A stretch of DNA of 64,000 nucleotides, taken from a virus. The translations under genes and the position numbers were made by a program. The notes beneath the pieces were generated by a model, which saw only the letters and a list, made by a program, of their open reading frames with translations, was not told where the DNA came from and did no database searches. Positions 61,802 to 64,000 of this stretch are shown here, piece by piece. The stretch spans positions 62,001 through 126,000 of IMG/VR virus record IMGVR_UViG_3300027749_000039. One strand, written 5' to 3'. Numbering within the stretch: the first letter of the stretch is position 1; every line of letters starts with the position of its first letter.

Positions 61802-62878
61802 ATGAACTTTTTAGACGAATTTCTCAAATTAACTGCATATACTACGCCATTTAAGCAAGAATCTGATTTAGAAGACTATCTTAATAGCAAAATCCCTGGT
61901 CTTATGAAAGACGCAATCGGTAATTATCATAAAATTATTGGTGATAGTGAAACACTTTTTACTTGCCATCTAGATAATTATTGCCGAGATAAAAGAGCTG
62001 TCACGCATGTTATAGAAGATAATATAATTTGCACTGATGGACTAACTATACTAGGAGCTGATAATAAAGCAGGTGTATTAGTTCTTATATACCTTATAAG
62101 CAATAATGTCCCTGGGCATTATTGCTTCTTTATTGGTGAAGAACCAATTGAATCTGGTGGACTTTATGGTTCTACTTTATTTGCTAAATATTATAAAGAT
62201 ATTAAAAAATTTAAAAGAGCTATTGCTTTTGATAGAAAAGCTACTGGTTCAATTATTACTAGGCAAATGGCTCAAACATGTTGTTCTAATGATTTTGCCC
62301 TTGCTCTTTGTAAAGAATTTAATGATTATGGATTATGGATGGAACCAGACGAAACTGGGTATTATACAGATACAGCTGCATTTTTAGAGCTAATACCAGA
62401 ATGCACTAATATATCTGTTGGCGTATATGACGAACATTCTACAGAAGAATCCATAGATATAGAATATCTAGAAACAATAGCCAAGACAGCCGTCCTAATA
62501 GATTGGGAATATCTACCTACACATAGAACACCAAATTCTTGGATGCCCCTCGAAAATGAGGGTGATGCTATTGTTGCACCTCATATCGAAACGGTGAATC
62601 AAACTTTATATAAAGCAGTTAAATCTATTTTATCTAATTTTAATTTCCGGTGCATGAATAAACTAGACTTTAAAAGTGGTAAAACAATGATGTTTAATAA
62701 TTGGTTTTATGATCTACCATTAACCGTAATTATTAGAAATGCTATTATTACTATAAATGGTAATAGAATACCTATACATGTTGGGCGGAATCAGTTTATT
62801 GATCCACAAGATATACAACATATAATAGAAGGTACAGTAGAAGTAGAGAATATTAACAATTTTGATTGGGATTTTTAA
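61802..62878 (+). CDS. Zinc peptidase-like hydrolase (M20/M28/M42 type)
   Basis: A 358-residue protein with the two-zinc pattern TCHLDNY (H-x-D), LGADNKAGV (bridging Asp), FIGEEPIESGG (Glu-Glu), AFDRKA and a late DEHSTEESID (His). It matches co-catalytic metallopeptidases of the M20/M28/M42 clan. The C-terminal 100 residues are an extra domain not usual in the family. It is probably an aminopeptidase or deacetylase-like enzyme. It begins the small run that ends with smpB. Confidence 0.8.
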   Translation: MNFLDEFLKLTAYTTPFKQESDLEDYLNSKIPGLMKDAIGNYHKIIGDSETLFTCHLDNYCRDKRAVTHVIEDNIICTDGLTILGADNKAGVLVLIYLISNNVPGHYCFFIGEEPIESGGLYGSTLFAKYYKDIKKFKRAIAFDRKATGSIITRQMAQTCCSNDFALALCKEFNDYGLWMEPDETGYYTDTAAFLELIPECTNISVGVYDEHSTEESIDIEYLETIAKTAVLIDWEYLPTHRTPNSWMPLENEGDAIVAPHIETVNQTLYKAVKSILSNFNFRCMNKLDFKSGKTMMFNNWFYDLPLTVIIRNAIITINGNRIPIHVGRNQFIDPQDIQHIIEGTVEVENINNFDWDF

Positions 62879-62880
62879 AA

Positions 62881-63318
62881 ATGAGTATAAATAACAAAAA
62901 AGCATATTACGAGTATTCTATATTAGAAGAATATGTAGCTGGGCTTAAATTATTAGGTTCAGAAGTTAAAGCATTGCGTGAAGGTAATGGCAATATTAAC
63001 GATACATATGTTCTTATAATGGACGATGAAGTATATGTAAGAGGCATGTATATTGCTAAACATAAAGAGTCATCTTGGATGAATCATGAAGAAGTTCGTG
63101 ATAGGAAACTGCTTTTAACTAAAAAGCAAATCAACGATTTAAAAAAAGATTTGAAAGTTAATGGTATTACCATTGTTCCTATTAGCCTATTTACTATGGG
63201 TGGTAAGTTTAAACTTAAAATAGGTGTAGCAAAGGGCAAAAAGAATTATGATAAGAAACAATCTATCAAAGAAAAGGATATTAAACGTCAAACTGATAGA
63301 GATTTAAATAATTACTAA
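62881..63318 (+). CDS. smpB: SsrA-binding protein SmpB
   Basis: A 145-residue SmpB. The ATG at 62881 (MSINNKKAYYEYSI) fits the family start. Key blocks are YVAGLKLLGSEVKALREG, NINDTYVLI, the RDRKLLLTKKQI segment and GKFKLKIGVAKGKKNYDKKQ with the basic tail that enters the ribosome. It is a partner of tmRNA in trans-translation. A phage smpB is unusual, and no tmRNA gene is visible in the window. Confidence 0.93.
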   Translation: MSINNKKAYYEYSILEEYVAGLKLLGSEVKALREGNGNINDTYVLIMDDEVYVRGMYIAKHKESSWMNHEEVRDRKLLLTKKQINDLKKDLKVNGITIVPISLFTMGGKFKLKIGVAKGKKNYDKKQSIKEKDIKRQTDRDLNNY

Positions 63319-63555
63319 ATGAAACATACAGAAAAACTAATCCCATTTGGATGGGATGACTGGGAAGAACATGATATATTACTTAATTCTTATTATAATG
63401 TTGAATTTACAGAAGATTTTGGTGAATTTAAAAAAGGTGAGAAATTTTCCTCAATTACTGTAGATTACATTAAAGGTATAATCGAAGCATTTATTGGTTC
63501 TCCTAGTGATGATTTAAAAATAAAAACAGTTGCCTTTAAAGCAACACCTATTTAA
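63319..63555 (+). CDS. Hypothetical protein, 78 aa
   Basis: A 78-residue protein starting directly after the smpB stop. It is acidic and aromatic (LIPFGWDDWEEHDILL) with no family I recognise. It is the last gene before the two structured RNA elements. Confidence 0.65.
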   Translation: MKHTEKLIPFGWDDWEEHDILLNSYYNVEFTEDFGEFKKGEKFSSITVDYIKGIIEAFIGSPSDDLKIKTVAFKATPI

Positions 63556-63558
63556 AAA

Positions 63559-63645
63559 ACGAATGTTAAACCACTTGATCATGGGATAGTAGGATTGGTA
63601 TCAATCCAAGATTAATGGCTTCTCAACCCATTTCTATCTATTCGT
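63559..63645 (+). ncRNA. Structured RNA element 1 (tandem pair)
   Basis: Outer helix ACGAAT/ATTCGT (63559-63564 with 63640-63645), second helix GATAG/CTATC (63585-63589 with 63634-63638), a hairpin GGATTG-GTAT-CAATCC (63592-63607) and a hairpin AATGG/CCATT (63614-63618 with 63628-63632). It aligns with element 2 around GAYAGTAGG and CTRTCTATT. The second helix shows compensating changes between copies. Family unknown to me. Confidence 0.6.
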
Positions 63646-63649
63646 TTAT

Positions 63650-63730
63650 AAAGCAAATATGACAGTAGGCTAAGCCAAAGTGCCGAGATAATTGGTAAGG
63701 CACACCAATTCTGTCTATTTGCTTTTTTTA
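63650..63730 (+). ncRNA. Structured RNA element 2 with pseudoknot, ending in a terminator
   Basis: Outer helix AAAGCAAAT/ATTTGCTTT (63650-63658 with 63717-63725), helix GACAG/CTGTC (63661-63665 with 63711-63715), a hairpin AATTGGT/ACCAATT (63690-63696 with 63704-63710) whose loop contains GGCAC (63699-63703), which can pair with GTGCC at 63680-63684 to form an H-type pseudoknot. The outer helix runs into TTTTTTT, so it also serves as terminator of the smpB run. Confidence 0.65.
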
Positions 63731-63731
63731 T

Positions 63732-63762
63732 TTTGTAAAGTCAAATATTTTTCGTATCTTTG
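63732..63762 (+). promoter_or_regulatory. Host-type (Bacteroidetes) promoter for LeuRS
   Basis: TTTG (63732-63735), 19 bases, TATCTTTG (63755-63762), 14 bases to the ATG at 63777. Confidence 0.85.
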
Positions 63763-63776
63763 TAAAAATTACAAAA

Positions 63777-64000
63777 ATGAACAAATATATTACAGTCATG
63801 TTTCCTTATCCGTCTGGTGACGGGTTGCACATAGGACATGTATATAATTACGCAATAATGGACTCATATTGTCGCTATATGCGATATATGGGCAACGAAG
63901 TATATCAGCCTTTTGGGTTTGATGCCTTTGGTTTGCCTGCAGAAAATTATGCTAAAAAAGTAGGTAGAGATCCAAAAGATGTCACTTATGAAAACATAGA
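63777..64000 (+). CDS. leuS: Leucyl-tRNA synthetase (start only; runs off the window)
   Basis: The first 74 codons of a class I synthetase: MNKYITVMFPYPSGDGLHIGH with the HIGH motif, then VYQPFGFDAFGLPAENYA, which is characteristic of LeuRS. The frame is open to the right edge. It would charge host or phage tRNA-Leu. It stands alone behind its own host-type promoter, after the terminator of the smpB run. Confidence 0.92.
   Translation, partial: MNKYITVMFPYPSGDGLHIGHVYNYAIMDSYCRYMRYMGNEVYQPFGFDAFGLPAENYAKKVGRDPKDVTYENI

Noticed and set aside
63556-63730. tmRNA or tRNA next to smpB
   Set aside because: No T-arm consensus, no acceptor-stem pairing of 7 bp with a tRNA-like layout, and no tag-peptide frame ending in ALAA were found.
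63556-63776. T-box or other leader riboswitch of leuS
   Set aside because: No T-box sequence, and a complete promoter lies between the structured elements and the leuS ATG, so the elements belong to the upstream transcript.
1-64000. Stop-codon reassignment (TAG), as in some gut megaphages
   Set aside because: Genes keep normal lengths under the standard code, and TAG ends the gene at 4510 exactly at the overlap with the next start.
1-64000. CRISPR array, IS element or rRNA
   Set aside because: No regularly spaced repeats, transposase genes or rRNA sequence were seen; the only long direct repeat is the 86-bp pair.

Overview
The window looks like part of the genome of a large, AT-rich, T4-like (myovirus-type) bacteriophage, probably of jumbo size, infecting a Bacteroidetes host. 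The phage evidence is a T4 gp20-like portal protein, a UvsX/RecA recombinase, a gp46/SbcC-like nuclease subunit, a RuvC-like resolvase, an NAD-dependent DNA ligase, a thymidylate synthase, several free-standing homing endonucleases, an intein, and very long virion proteins built of short aromatic repeats. The host evidence is the promoter type: at least ten sites read TTTG, then 19 (sometimes 20) bases, then TAnnTTTG, which is the Bacteroidetes housekeeping promoter. Genes also lack Shine-Dalgarno sequences and have very short leaders.

Layout. 1-3143: the 3' part of a giant fibre-like gene and a small late gene. 3147-16245 (minus strand): a dense set of metabolic and translation genes (AAA ATPase, Smr protein, acidic repeat protein, glutamate-synthase-like flavoprotein, YqeY, Nudix hydrolase, DNA methyltransferase, archaeal-type AspRS, GreA, nucleotidyltransferase-like protein, SLOG-like protein, metallophosphoesterase). 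16468-21138: a small protein with an N-terminal packaging-like signal, a Vsr-type endonuclease, UvsX, peptidyl-tRNA hydrolase 2 and a primase-like protein. 21099-23984: an 86-bp direct repeat flanking a gene insertion, with a gene remnant. 24016-33567: GDP-fucose synthase interrupted by an intein, RlaP-like nucleotidyltransferase, RuvC-like nuclease, a second homing endonuclease, SbcC-like ATPase and DnaJ-like protein. 33584-54036 (mostly minus): 2339-aa fibre-like protein, HD hydrolase, CoaE-like kinase, portal, thymidylate synthase, four-domain S1 protein and three large virion-type proteins. 54139-64000: DNA ligase, phosphoesterase, packaged-endonuclease candidate, ECF-type sigma factor, outer-membrane barrel protein, TIM-barrel protein, thioredoxin, zinc peptidase, SmpB, two tandem structured RNA elements and the start of LeuRS. 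No gene-free stretch exceeds about 250 bases; the larger gaps (16246-16467, 23058-23279, 43231-43401, 59050-59300, 63556-63776) are described as features.

How it fits together. Two promoter classes stand out: host-type promoters on takeover and metabolic genes, and an ATATATA (or ATATAAA) box exactly 4 bases before the ATG of eight genes, resembling the T4 late promoter TATAAATA and implying nearly leaderless late transcripts. The ECF-like sigma factor is a candidate for reading the second class. Several otherwise unrelated proteins share an N-terminal MKYLxxYxxFE-like peptide that recalls the T4 capsid-targeting sequence, suggesting a set of internal proteins packaged in the head. Three other unrelated small proteins share a C-terminal RExxIDxILND tail. 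A broad translation kit (S1, AspRS, LeuRS, YqeY, PTH2, SmpB) suggests that the phage reshapes host translation. No tRNA, rRNA or CRISPR array was found.
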